A DNA stretch of 64,000 nt from assembly GCA_947574055.1 (NCBI GenBank), contig CANPIC010000008.1, forward strand, positions 1-64,000, written 5' to 3'. The DNA comes from an uncultured bacterium. Its GTDB lineage: Bacteria; Bacillota; Clostridia; Lachnospirales; Lachnospiraceae. Below the pieces are notes generated by a model. The model made no database searches. It saw nothing but the letters and a program-made list of their open reading frames with translations, and had not been told where the DNA came from. Numbering within the stretch: the stretch's first letter is position 1; the number at the start of each line of letters is the position of its first letter. Both the position numbers and the translations under genes were made by a program. Positions 37,881 to 46,604 of this stretch are shown piece after piece.

Positions 37881-38399
37881 ATGAAAAATCCAATTATCAC
37901 CATTACCATGGGTAACGGCGATATCATTCGTGCAGAACTGTACCCTGAAATCGCTCCCAATACGGTCCATAACTTTATCAGCCTCATTTCCAAAAACTTC
38001 TATGATGGCTGCATCTTCCACCGCGTCATCCATGGATTTATGCTGCAGGGCGGCGATCCGGAAGGCACCGGTATGGGCGGCCCGGGCTATCACATCAAAG
38101 GGGAATTTTCACAAAATGGCTTTGACAACCCCTTAAAACATACAGAGGGTATCCTGTCCATGGCCAGAACCATGATCCCCGACTCCGCAGGCAGCCAGTT
38201 CTTTATCATGCACCGGAAAGCACCCCACCTGGACGGCGCATATGCCGCGTTTGGTAAGGTAGTGGAAGGTATGGATGTGGTAAACCGCATTGCCGAGACA
38301 GCCACGGATCCCGCTGACAGGCCGTTGGAAGATCAGGTGATGAAGACCGTTACCGTCGATACCTTCGGCGTGGAATATCCGGAACCGGAAAAACTCTGA
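37881..38399 (+). CDS. Peptidyl-prolyl cis-trans isomerase, cyclophilin type
   Basis: 172 residues, cytosolic. Catalytic and binding motifs: FHRVIHGFMLQGGDPEGTG (active Arg and Gln), then GSQFFIM and HLDGAYAAFGKVVEGMDVV. It speeds proline isomerisation during folding. The ATG at 37881 is chosen because AAAGGA precedes it and homology begins at once; an earlier in-frame ATG lies in the promoter region. A terminator follows the gene by about 40 bases. Confidence 0.95.
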   Translation: MKNPIITITMGNGDIIRAELYPEIAPNTVHNFISLISKNFYDGCIFHRVIHGFMLQGGDPEGTGMGGPGYHIKGEFSQNGFDNPLKHTEGILSMARTMIPDSAGSQFFIMHRKAPHLDGAYAAFGKVVEGMDVVNRIAETATDPADRPLEDQVMKTVTVDTFGVEYPEPEKL

Positions 38400-38441
38400 G
38401 AGAATCCCCGGCGCCTATCATATAGATAGAAAAAAATCAAA

Positions 38442-38477
38442 GACCCCGCTGCCTGAAGCGGGGTCCCGCTTTATCGT
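38442..38477 (+). terminator. Intrinsic terminator of the cyclophilin gene
   Basis: GACCCCGCT (38442-38450), 6-base loop, AGCGGGGTC (38457-38465), then a mixed CCGCTTTATCGTTTT tail. Confidence 0.75.
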
Positions 38478-38646
38478 TTTGGCGGTTGTTCATATTTTAT
38501 TTACATTTCATTTAAAGAAACTTAATTAGGATAACATTTTTTATCCAAATTCATATCTTATACTATAAACATCAGATACAACAACACACGCCAACTAACA
38601 TTACTTTATAAATAGCTTTTTCATAATAATGCCAGGTAGATTTTAT

Positions 38647-38733
38647 TTACCTGGCATCCTCCCTTTTCAGGGCAAGATATCCGCCTGGCCGAACCATGGC
38701 AGCAGCTTTGCCGGTCTCAACTGTTACAAATTT
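38647..38733 (-). pseudogene. Possible 3' remnant of a lost gene with its terminator
   Basis: In the 470-base gap between cyclophilin and the symporter, 28 codons on the minus strand read VETGKAAAMVRPGGYLALKRE.. and stop at TAA (38647). The MVRPGGYLAL pattern resembles the C-terminus of FAD-dependent aromatic monooxygenases. The frame is closed upstream by TGA and has no start codon near its left end. A 10-bp hairpin (38629-38638 with 38648-38657) overlaps the stop as a terminator would. The rest of the gap holds only the symporter promoter and leader. Confidence 0.35.
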
Positions 38734-38752
38734 TCAAATTTCCCGATTTTTC

Positions 38753-38781
38753 TTGACTTTTTCACTTTACTATATTAAAAT
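38753..38781 (+). promoter_or_regulatory. Promoter of the second AGCS symporter
   Basis: TTGACT (38753-38758), 17-base spacer, TAAAAT (38776-38781). The transcript would start near 38788. Confidence 0.75.
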
Positions 38782-38804
38782 ATAAAATCAGTGGATTTCA
38801 GAGA

Positions 38805-38839
38805 CGTAATATCGCATTGCGTATATTACGCCTTTTTTT
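38805..38839 (+). terminator. Terminator-like attenuator in the symporter leader
   Basis: CGTAATAT (38805-38812) pairs with ATATTACG (38823-38830); the loop can pair further (CGC/GCG); then CCTTTTTTT. It lies after the promoter and before the RBS (GGGAGG, 38861-38866), so full-length mRNA needs read-through. No classical riboswitch or T-box is recognised. Confidence 0.7.
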
Positions 38840-38873
38840 AACTGTTAATACCTATATGATGGGAGGTACTGTT

Positions 38874-40277
38874 ATGGAAACATTTTCGAAAGCGGTCTCG
38901 GCCGTGGACACTTTTGTCTGGGGACCTGTCATGCTTGTTCTGCTCGTGGGAACAGGTATCTATCTGACGATCCGTACAGGCTTTCTGCCCTGGAGAAATC
39001 TGGGCTATGCATTAAAGAGCACACTGAGTAAGGAAGCACGCCAGAAAACCGGAGAGGGCGACATCTCCCCCTTTTCCGCTCTGACCACCGCACTTGCTGC
39101 CACCATCGGCACAGGCAATATCGTCGGTGTGGCCACTGCCATGGTATCCGGTGGCCCCGGCGCCCTTGTGTGGATGTGGATTTCCGCCTGTTTCGGCCTC
39201 ACTTCCAAATTCAGTGAATGTATGCTTGCCATCAAATATCGGGAAGTCAACGCCGACGGCGAGATGTCCGGCGGCCCCATGTATACCATGAAAAAGGCCA
39301 TCAAAAACAAAGCGCTGGGCAGCACACTCGGCTGGCTGTTCGCCTTTTTCGCCGTTGTGGCATCCTTCGGGATCGGCAATATGACACAGGCCAATTCCAT
39401 CACCAGCGCCCTCAATGAAACCTTCGGCATCTCTAACTGGATGATCGGCATTATTCTCACACTGCTCGCCCTGCTGATCATCGTAGGTGGTATCAAGTCT
39501 ATCTCCAAAGTGTCGCAGGTGGTAGTGCCGGTCATGGCAATCTTCTATATCATTGCCGCTCTGATCGTCATCATCGGCAATATCGCCAATGTGCCGGCCG
39601 GCGTAGCCATGATCTTCAAAATGGCATTCAGCGTACAGGCCGTAGGCGGCGGACTCTGTGGTACGATCACCGCATCCATGATGAGTGCCATGCGTTTTGG
39701 TGTTGCCCGGGGTGTCTTCTCCAATGAGGCCGGCATGGGCAGCGCTGCCATCACTGCAGCCGCAGCCACCACGACGCATCCTGTGCGCCAGGCTTACATA
39801 AATATGACCGGGACCTTCTGGGATACCATCGTCGTATGCACCATGACCGGTCTGGCCATTGCGGCATCCGGGGTGCTGGGACAGGTAAATCCGGCCACCG
39901 GCGAGTTATACCAGGGTTCTTCCCTGACTATCGCGGCCTTTGGCACGGTACTGGGACCTGCCGGCGGCTGGCTGGTAAGTATCGGCATCACGCTCTTTGC
40001 CTTCTCCACCATTCTGGGATGGGAATATCATGGTGAAAAGGCTTACGAATACCTGTTAGGCACCCATAAATATAATATGGTTTACCGTATTATTTTCTCA
40101 CTGGTGGTTTTTGTGGGCTGTGTTTCCACATTGGATCTGGTGTGGAACCTTTCCGATATCGCCAATGCCCTTATGGCCATCCCCAACCTGATCTGTATGC
40201 TGATCCTCAGTGGTGAGATTACAAAAGAGATCAAAGAATTTCAAGATGTTCTGAAAAAGGAAAACATGTATCGATAA
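38874..40277 (+). CDS. Alanine/glycine:cation symporter (AGCS family), second copy
   Basis: 467 residues from the ATG at 38874 (GGGAGG 7 bases upstream; an upstream in-frame TTG lies in the attenuator). About 11 membrane helices. AGCS signatures: ATIGTGNIVGVATAMVSGGPGA near 75-96, NMTQANSI, and RGVFSNEAGMGSAA near 285. Highly similar in layout to the copy at 11153-12520, so the two probably differ in substrate or control. The leader contains a terminator hairpin, unlike the first copy. A 15-bp bidirectional terminator follows. Confidence 0.93.
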   Translation: METFSKAVSAVDTFVWGPVMLVLLVGTGIYLTIRTGFLPWRNLGYALKSTLSKEARQKTGEGDISPFSALTTALAATIGTGNIVGVATAMVSGGPGALVWMWISACFGLTSKFSECMLAIKYREVNADGEMSGGPMYTMKKAIKNKALGSTLGWLFAFFAVVASFGIGNMTQANSITSALNETFGISNWMIGIILTLLALLIIVGGIKSISKVSQVVVPVMAIFYIIAALIVIIGNIANVPAGVAMIFKMAFSVQAVGGGLCGTITASMMSAMRFGVARGVFSNEAGMGSAAITAAAATTTHPVRQAYINMTGTFWDTIVVCTMTGLAIAASGVLGQVNPATGELYQGSSLTIAAFGTVLGPAGGWLVSIGITLFAFSTILGWEYHGEKAYEYLLGTHKYNMVYRIIFSLVVFVGCVSTLDLVWNLSDIANALMAIPNLICMLILSGEITKEIKEFQDVLKKENMYR

Positions 40278-40293
40278 GAATACCCGTAAAAAT

Positions 40294-40334
40294 GGCAGGA
40301 GACAGATTTGTTACAATCTGTCTCCTGCCGTTTT
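40294..40334. terminator. Strong bidirectional terminator
   Basis: A perfect 15-bp stem (40294-40308 with 40315-40329) with a 6-base loop. GTTTTAT follows on the plus strand and ATTTTTA on the minus strand. It separates the symporter from the convergent coiled-coil gene. Confidence 0.92.
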
Positions 40335-40348
40335 ATAGAAGCAGCCGC

Positions 40349-42241
40349 CTACTCTTTCACAAACCAGTGGTATATCTTGACAAAAACAGCTTTCAGTCTG
40401 CCCCAGACACCAATATCTTCCGGTTCTCTTTCCAGATCCACTGTGTTGTCCGTTTCATCGTCTATGCTGATCTCCGCCGTACGCATAATGATCTGTATAC
40501 TCTCCGGTGTGGCATTTTTCGAGGAGGTGAAGGAGGGAAATGCCTCCTGTGTGTCAATATTGAGAATATTGGTCTCTTCTTCGATCTCATCGAGTTCCTC
40601 ATCCACTGCATCCTTCATCGTATCTTTGGCACTGCGCAGCACTTCACTGCCCTCTGCGATACCAATCCCGCTGTCGAGAATACCGATCATGCCGCTGAGA
40701 CTGGAGTCAATGGCCGCATCAAGGCTGGTCTCCGTGGCATCCAGCAGGGCGCGCATACTGCGCAGGGACACCTGGACTGCCGCTATGCTCGCATCAGAAG
40801 CATCCAGCAGCATCTGTGTCTCATCCAGCAGCAGCAGCACATGATCTTTGTAATCCTGCGTCATATGTCCTGCCAGTGTATAGCCTTCGTTGATGACTTC
40901 ACTTGCTTTGTGTGTCAGATTTTCCACCTCATGGATCAGCCCCTGCGTATCTTCCAGTACCGGAACGGTAGATCTGGTAAGCGTGCCCGCAAAGGACGCC
41001 AGATAGCCGATTTCCGCCCCCACCTGCAGATTGCCCAGATCTGCCGGATCTCCGGTCTGTCCATAGATCTGTTTCAGGGTGTTAATAGAATCCTCGATCT
41101 CTTCCTGCGTATCTCCCGCTCCGTCTTTCATTGTATGGCGCAGCTTTTTCATGGAATCCTGCATATCTTTTGCCGCGTCTTCCATATCTTTCAGATAGTC
41201 ATCCATCTCATAAATACTGTTACGGATCGTATCCAGACGCTCCATGGCATCCGTAAAATCCCCTTTTTCTATCACGGTCTGCGCCGAGAGCAAAATCAGG
41301 CTGTTCCTGATCCCATCCAGTGAATCAATCGCCGCGTCGGCATCCGATTTTACCTGTCCCTCTCCGGCGTCAAATGTGGCTTTGGCCTGCTGGGCTGCCC
41401 GGATGCCTTTCTGCGTCTCCACAAGACCGCCTTTCATCTCCGACAGATTATCCAGTATCACATCCGCGCTGTCACTCATGGCATCCATCGAATCGCGCAC
41501 TTTATCCTTGACTTCCCGGATATCAGCCATCCGGTCCAGCGAGGAAAGGGTGGCCGGAACCATCAGAAACATCACACCCACACTCTCAAAACTGCTGGTG
41601 CCAATGTCAATCCTGAATGTGCCGTCTTCCCCCGGAAGTGCCAGAAACATCACGGCCTTTTTGGTCCCCAATGTCTGCAGCTGAGAACCGGGCGCTTCCA
41701 GGGAGTAAGTATCTTTGTCCATATCCACCAGCGTAGCCACTGTAAGAATCATATTATTTTTGTAATATGCCGGGGCCTTGGGATTGGGTGATACCTCTAT
41801 CAGCATCGTCACCATACCGCTGGCGCCGGCCAGGGATACCGCCTCACATTCCTGACCGTTCAGCCGATAGGTTACATCCAGATTCCAGGGTAATTCCTGC
41901 GCCAGAGTATCCGTTTTACAGGAGTAATAGAATCGTTCTTTCTCCTCTCCGCTCAGATCCCACGTCACCTTGCCTTTTTCCACCGTCGGGACGGCCAGAT
42001 TGCTCATATTGACAACTTCCTCATACGTTCCATAATCGACGATCGTCGTATTGCCGTTGAGCATACAGCCCTTTACGATATTGACCTCTTCCACCTCTCC
42101 ATAATAATCGAGATTGATATATACGGATTCATCCACCTTCACCCTCGGAGGCGCCGCCTGCAAATCCATGGAAAATGTCCGGCAAAGCAGCATCGTCCCC
42201 AGCCCCAGCGCCCATATCCTTTTCCATATATTTTTACACAT
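40349..42241 (-). CDS. Secreted coiled-coil protein (YhgE/Pip heptad-repeat like), MMPL partner
   Basis: About 630 residues from the ATG at 42241 (AAGGAGGA 7 bases upstream). An N-terminal signal sequence (WKRIWALGLGTMLLC...LQAA) is followed by a beta-rich domain (about 35-230) and then a very long helical, coiled-coil region full of Asp, Leu and Met heptads (DTIRNSIYEMDDYLKDMEDAAKD). The helical part resembles the stalk of YhgE/Pip proteins. There is no clear second membrane helix; the end (VFVKIYHWFVKE) is amphipathic. It overlaps the MMPL gene by 8 bases, so the two are translationally coupled and probably form one export machine. Confidence 0.82.
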   Translation of the reverse strand: MCKNIWKRIWALGLGTMLLCRTFSMDLQAAPPRVKVDESVYINLDYYGEVEEVNIVKGCMLNGNTTIVDYGTYEEVVNMSNLAVPTVEKGKVTWDLSGEEKERFYYSCKTDTLAQELPWNLDVTYRLNGQECEAVSLAGASGMVTMLIEVSPNPKAPAYYKNNMILTVATLVDMDKDTYSLEAPGSQLQTLGTKKAVMFLALPGEDGTFRIDIGTSSFESVGVMFLMVPATLSSLDRMADIREVKDKVRDSMDAMSDSADVILDNLSEMKGGLVETQKGIRAAQQAKATFDAGEGQVKSDADAAIDSLDGIRNSLILLSAQTVIEKGDFTDAMERLDTIRNSIYEMDDYLKDMEDAAKDMQDSMKKLRHTMKDGAGDTQEEIEDSINTLKQIYGQTGDPADLGNLQVGAEIGYLASFAGTLTRSTVPVLEDTQGLIHEVENLTHKASEVINEGYTLAGHMTQDYKDHVLLLLDETQMLLDASDASIAAVQVSLRSMRALLDATETSLDAAIDSSLSGMIGILDSGIGIAEGSEVLRSAKDTMKDAVDEELDEIEEETNILNIDTQEAFPSFTSSKNATPESIQIIMRTAEISIDDETDNTVDLEREPEDIGVWGRLKAVFVKIYHWFVKE

Positions 42242-44591
42242 TCGAATCTCCTCCTTCTTTCCGCTCTCCTGGCTTCTCCGAATCCCGCCTTTGCTGTTTG
42301 TCTTCGGTATCTTTCTGCGCCCGCTTCTCCATCCGCTGTGCATGGCGGTCGGCAAGTCGCCGCAGCAGTTCCTTTCTTCTCGCCCGGTGTTTGGCCACTC
42401 TCTTTCTGAGACGTTCCACTTCCCAGCGACGCAGCCTGTCTCCCACTGCCTTTTCCTTAAAAATCACCGCATCAAACATCGTCAGCAGTGCCGGCACCGC
42501 CAGAATAACCATGCACATACTGATCAGACCGCCCCGCCCGATCAGATGGCCCAGAGAAGAAATGGCACTCACGGATGAGATCTGGTAGATACCATACCCT
42601 GCCACAGTCAAAATAGTACCGGAAGTAAGAATGGAAAGAATACTCCTCTGCAGCGCATCAATGGCTGCCTGTTTCTTCTCCAGCCCATGTTCCCTGTTAT
42701 ACATATAATTACTGGTCAGCAAAATGGAATAGTCAACCGTTGCCCCCAGCTGGATGCAGCTTACGACGATAAAACCATTAAACATAAAACTCTCCCCCTG
42801 CAGATAGGGAACCGCCATATTCAGATAAGTGGCAATCATAATGGGAATCAGCACAAATATCGGGAGCAACACAGACTGAAACGCAAATCCCACCACCACT
42901 GCCACCGCCAACAGCGATATGATATTGGTGACCGCATAGTCCGGCACCATCAGATCTTTCAGATCCTGCGTAGAAGGCGTGTTGCCCACCACATAAGCAT
43001 TTTGCGGATAGTACTTCTTAACAATGGACTGAATCTCAGCGGACGTCTCAAACGCCAGCTCGCTTTCGGTATCCGTCCTTGTATACAGCAGCATACGTGC
43101 ATACTGCTCTGTCCGCAGTTTGCCGGTGATACTCTCAGGAATAAAACTCTCTGGAATCCCCACCGGCAGCACATTGGCAATGCCCATCACGCTCTTTACA
43201 TAGTACAGGTCTTCCAGCTCGTCCGCCAGTTCCCGTTCTCTGATCGGTGTTTCATTGGGTACGATCAGCAGATAAAGGTTACTTCTGCCAAACTTCGCCT
43301 CAATCTCCGCCGTATCGTCATAGACTTTCGTTCCTTCACTTCTGCCAAGTGCACTGTTGCCAAAGGTAAAGCTGTTCATATTCTGGGCCACATAGGCCGG
43401 AATGACCACGATGGCCATCAGCACAATCACAAGATACCGCAGCCGAAAGACTGCTCTGGACACCAGCCCGAAACGGGGCATGATACTTTTATGCTTCGTT
43501 TTTTCAATCAGATCACCGAACCGCAGAAGCAGCGCCGGCATCAGAAAAAGGACCGTTATAACGCTGCATATGATACTTTTTCCCAGCACCAGTCCCACAT
43601 CCCGTCCCAGGCCAAAGCGCATGGCCAACAGTGCCATAAAACCGACAAAAGTAGTCATCGCACTGGATAAAATGGAAACAGCCGATTCTTTGAGTGCCCC
43701 TTTCATGGCTTTTTCCTTATTGCCCGGTTTTTCCTCATTGCGGCGCACATAGGTATGTAACAGAAAGACCGAATAATCCATGGATGTGGCAAGCTGCAGC
43801 ACCGATGCCACACTGGAGCTCATAAAGGAAATCGTCCCCAGTAAAATATTACTGCCCATATTCAGAAGGATGGCAATCCCCATAACAGTCAGAAACAGAA
43901 CCGGTTCAAACCAGGAATCGGTAGTCAGGCAGAGAATGACCAGAATCAGGACGACCGCCACTACCATGATGGTCTGAATCTCCTTATCCAACGTTTCTTC
44001 CAGCGACTTGTTCTCCACCGCAGGCCCTGCATACCGTCCCCGCTCACCCAGGACTGCCTGTATCCCGTCGATGGCATCCTTGGTCAGCGGATCACCGTCA
44101 CCTTTTTCAAATGTGATATCCATGACCGCGCACCGGTCTTTATAGTAGTCCTTCTGCGCATCCAGATCAATAAAGTCCTGCGTCATATAGACGTCCTCTG
44201 TCATCCAGGTAACCATGTCCACGCCATCAATATTTTCCAGCATCTGCTTGTACATATATGCTTCATAGACCGAAACATCCGTAATCATGATTCTGGCAGT
44301 GCCCGGATAACCAAACTCACGCTCCATCAGGTCGATCGCCCGTTTGGATTCCGTATAAGACGGCAGATATTCCGTCAGATCATAATTCACCTTAACAAGC
44401 GGCGCATTGATCACACTGAGAAAAACAAGCACGATAAACAACATTTCTATGTAATGCCGCTTTGTTACGATCACATCCACGATGCCATTGTTTTTTATGT
44501 AGCGCAGCTTTTCTCCGATGCTGCGTCCCCGGTTTCTTTCTCTTCGTTCAGAGAGCCGGTCAAAAAGCCCTTTCCTTTTTCCGGTCTGCAA
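42234..44591 (-). CDS. MMPL/RND-family exporter
   Basis: 785 residues with two repeats of one helix, a large outer domain and five to six helices, the RND/MMPL plan. The first outer domain begins VNYDLTEYLPSYTESKRAIDLM; the TM4 region has MDYSVFLLHTYVRRNEE and the repeat copy has VDYSILLTSNYMYNREHGLEKKQA, the MMPL D-Y pairs used for proton coupling. It likely exports lipids or hydrophobic compounds. The start is a TTG with GTAGGG 6 bases before. The C-terminal 80 residues are highly charged (RKRVAKHRARRKELLRRLADRHAQ is typical). Operon with the coiled-coil protein. Confidence 0.93.
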   Translation of the reverse strand: MQTGKRKGLFDRLSERRERNRGRSIGEKLRYIKNNGIVDVIVTKRHYIEMLFIVLVFLSVINAPLVKVNYDLTEYLPSYTESKRAIDLMEREFGYPGTARIMITDVSVYEAYMYKQMLENIDGVDMVTWMTEDVYMTQDFIDLDAQKDYYKDRCAVMDITFEKGDGDPLTKDAIDGIQAVLGERGRYAGPAVENKSLEETLDKEIQTIMVVAVVLILVILCLTTDSWFEPVLFLTVMGIAILLNMGSNILLGTISFMSSSVASVLQLATSMDYSVFLLHTYVRRNEEKPGNKEKAMKGALKESAVSILSSAMTTFVGFMALLAMRFGLGRDVGLVLGKSIICSVITVLFLMPALLLRFGDLIEKTKHKSIMPRFGLVSRAVFRLRYLVIVLMAIVVIPAYVAQNMNSFTFGNSALGRSEGTKVYDDTAEIEAKFGRSNLYLLIVPNETPIRERELADELEDLYYVKSVMGIANVLPVGIPESFIPESITGKLRTEQYARMLLYTRTDTESELAFETSAEIQSIVKKYYPQNAYVVGNTPSTQDLKDLMVPDYAVTNIISLLAVAVVVGFAFQSVLLPIFVLIPIMIATYLNMAVPYLQGESFMFNGFIVVSCIQLGATVDYSILLTSNYMYNREHGLEKKQAAIDALQRSILSILTSGTILTVAGYGIYQISSVSAISSLGHLIGRGGLISMCMVILAVPALLTMFDAVIFKEKAVGDRLRRWEVERLRKRVAKHRARRKELLRRLADRHAQRMEKRAQKDTEDKQQRRDSEKPGERKEGGDSNV

Positions 44592-44765
44592 ATGAATCCC
44601 TACTTTCTACTGCTCTATGCTTATGGCAAGCACTGCTGCCAGTCCTGTATCCATTGAAAAGTATATTAAAAAAAGGGGGATTGTTACACATGCGATTTGT
44701 ATGGTTTGTATAACTTTAGAATACACAGATATGCTTATGTATTTATTCTGACCAGATCAGCAGAA

Positions 44766-44816
44766 AGGGAAAACGTCATGCCGACAAAACCCATGCGCAT
44801 GCCATTTTCCCTCTTC
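44766..44816 (-). terminator. Imperfect hairpin downstream of the Ca-loop protein
   Basis: AGGGAAAA (44766-44773) pairs with TTTTCCCT (44805-44812), with inner CATGC/GCATG pairing; on the minus strand TTCT follows. A plausible terminator about 70 bases after the gene. The rest of 44592-44881 shows no gene. Confidence 0.45.
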
Positions 44817-44881
44817 TTTGTCTGTACAGGCCCTGGAATTATAGTTGTACTGCATTTATCAGCCTGCTGCAGAATCATGTT

Positions 44882-45445
44882 CTACCAGCCTAACTCATCC
44901 AGGTAATCAACGCCGTCGGCAAATGCCTGGGAACATTCCTCACATTTGTCGAAATAGTCGGGTACGGACCAGTAAGTGCATACGCTGTCGTCATACAGGA
45001 AATCGGAATATATGATCCCATGCTTGCAACTGTGGGAAAGCAGGCCAAACATCGTCTGCATCGTATAAGCGTCTGTGGCATCTTCTTTGCCGAGATTGTT
45101 GATGACAGACATCTCGAATCTGTCGTCAAACCCATTGCAGTTCAGATCCAGATACCCGCAGCCATTGATGGGATCTCTGTCATCAATGCCATCCCCGTCA
45201 CTGTCCTGCAGCTGCCCCCAGACATCTGTCCGGCGCACAAGCGCATTGGCCAGTACAGTCTCATCCATATCATCCACATCCAGTTCAAAACTTGCCAGAA
45301 TCTCCGGTGTCATCACCGGCTGATACTGCTGCGTCTGCGGTGTCTGGGCAATCTGCTCCGGCACTGTCTCTTCCGCACATACACACATGCTGCTCCCCAG
45401 TAACATAATAAGCCCTGCTATCGTTGCCAATACTTTTTTCTTCAT
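44882..45445 (-). CDS. Secreted protein with calcium-binding-type repeats
   Basis: 187 residues. Clear signal peptide (KKKVLATIAGLIMLLGSSMCVCA, cleavage near AEE). The mature protein has a low-complexity Gln/Thr/Pro linker, then two acidic loops of EF-hand/thrombospondin-3 or dockerin style (DSDGDGIDDRDP and LDLNCNGFDDRFE, about 82-110) and a C-terminal part with four cysteines. Calcium binding is likely; a partner is unknown. An RBS (AAAGGAGA) is present. It may be a cell-surface or secreted structural protein. Confidence 0.82.
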   Translation of the reverse strand: MKKKVLATIAGLIMLLGSSMCVCAEETVPEQIAQTPQTQQYQPVMTPEILASFELDVDDMDETVLANALVRRTDVWGQLQDSDGDGIDDRDPINGCGYLDLNCNGFDDRFEMSVINNLGKEDATDAYTMQTMFGLLSHSCKHGIIYSDFLYDDSVCTYWSVPDYFDKCEECSQAFADGVDYLDELGW

Positions 45446-45588
45446 TATCCTTCTCCTTTCAGACTATGGTATTTTACTGAATCTGACCGCGTTTTCATGT
45501 CTTATGACATAAATTTCCCCTCCCCTCTTTCGCTCTCAGATTCCATAACAGTCCCGGCAGATCCCATCCGGTAAAAGTGCCGGGCTGT

Positions 45589-46569
45589 TTACCTTTCATT
45601 TTGCCACCGGATCTGCTCCGTCGCGATCAGCGGATACCGCACCGGCAAAGTGCCGTCCAGATCCTCTCTGTGCATCTCCACGGCTGTAATCTGATGATTG
45701 TCATATGTGGTATAGTAGTAGATGCCCTGTGTTGCGTTGCAACAGGATGTATAAATCGTAACTTCATATCTGCCTTCTTCTGCGGTGCTGCATCCCCGCT
45801 GCTGCTCCACGGCTCCCAGAATATGAAAAAACTGGCTGACACTTTCCATCTCCCCTTCGCCGGAAACCGCATGCATCTTGGCAAAAGCCGCCCGTACAAA
45901 GCGGGACTGGGAAGAAAGATCACCCGGAAGCCCCAGCGCACCCATCCCTCTGCAATAAACCTGCAGCGGCAGTCTGTCGGAAAATTGATTCTCCGGATCA
46001 CAGGGCGATAAGTGCATATAATTATTTAACTGAAACATCTGCATTTCAAAAGGGGGATTGTTGGTAAGGACTCCCACCGGATTGTCGTAGATATGAAAAC
46101 CTGTCCTTACTGACTCTATCGTTACCGCCTCCTCGCTGTCCGCCAACAGCCAGTGAAGCTGTGCAGGAGGCAGCCCTTCCCGGAATGATTCTCCGGTAAG
46201 GTTGACAGACGCCAGCAGTGCTCTTGCCTCTTTGACCGTGGCGCATCTGGCAAGAATCCATGGTATAAACTCAAAGGTGGCCACATTGTCATGGTTTGGT
46301 ATCTTATCTCCGTAATAAGCATTGCCGGGAAAATTAAGCCCTGCCATGGCAAGCCCCTTCTCATTGACCGCGTCATAATAAAGGGGACAGCCGTCCTCTA
46401 TATGCGCCACGCCGATCATCGCGAAATGATGATCCATCATACCCATATTCCGAAAACGAAATGTATGGTTGCGCGGTGTTATTGTCACTTCTTCCTTATA
46501 AGACAAATCGTTATCCAGGGTTCGTCCGAAATAAAAATCTTTTGTCCTGTAAGTGGCTGCCGTACACAT
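45589..46569 (-). CDS. Choloylglycine hydrolase (bile salt hydrolase / penicillin V acylase family)
   Basis: 326 residues, Ntn hydrolase. After Met removal Cys2 is the nucleophile (MCTAATY), and the other active-site residues are in place: Arg16 and Asp19 (FGRTLD), Asn79 (AGLNFPG), Asn170 (LTNNPP) and Arg223 (QSRFVRAAF). It cuts the amide of glycine- or taurine-conjugated bile acids, or a penicillin-V-like side chain; the residues fit bile salt hydrolase. It has no signal peptide and works inside the cell. GGGAGG is 7 bases before the ATG. It lies 35 bases after a GH31 fragment on the same strand. A gut lifestyle marker. Confidence 0.93.
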   Translation of the reverse strand: MCTAATYRTKDFYFGRTLDNDLSYKEEVTITPRNHTFRFRNMGMMDHHFAMIGVAHIEDGCPLYYDAVNEKGLAMAGLNFPGNAYYGDKIPNHDNVATFEFIPWILARCATVKEARALLASVNLTGESFREGLPPAQLHWLLADSEEAVTIESVRTGFHIYDNPVGVLTNNPPFEMQMFQLNNYMHLSPCDPENQFSDRLPLQVYCRGMGALGLPGDLSSQSRFVRAAFAKMHAVSGEGEMESVSQFFHILGAVEQQRGCSTAEEGRYEVTIYTSCCNATQGIYYYTTYDNHQITAVEMHREDLDGTLPVRYPLIATEQIRWQNER

Positions 46570-46604
46570 GACCTGACCTCCCTGTCATTGCTCAATACTC
46601 TCTT

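Noticed and set aside
38466-38760. Glycine riboswitch upstream of the symporter
   Set aside because: I looked for the paired aptamer core and did not find it; the hairpin there fits the terminator of a minus-strand remnant.
40292-41323. 343-codon plus-strand frame after the second symporter
   Set aside because: Begins inside the bidirectional terminator and is antisense to the coiled-coil gene.
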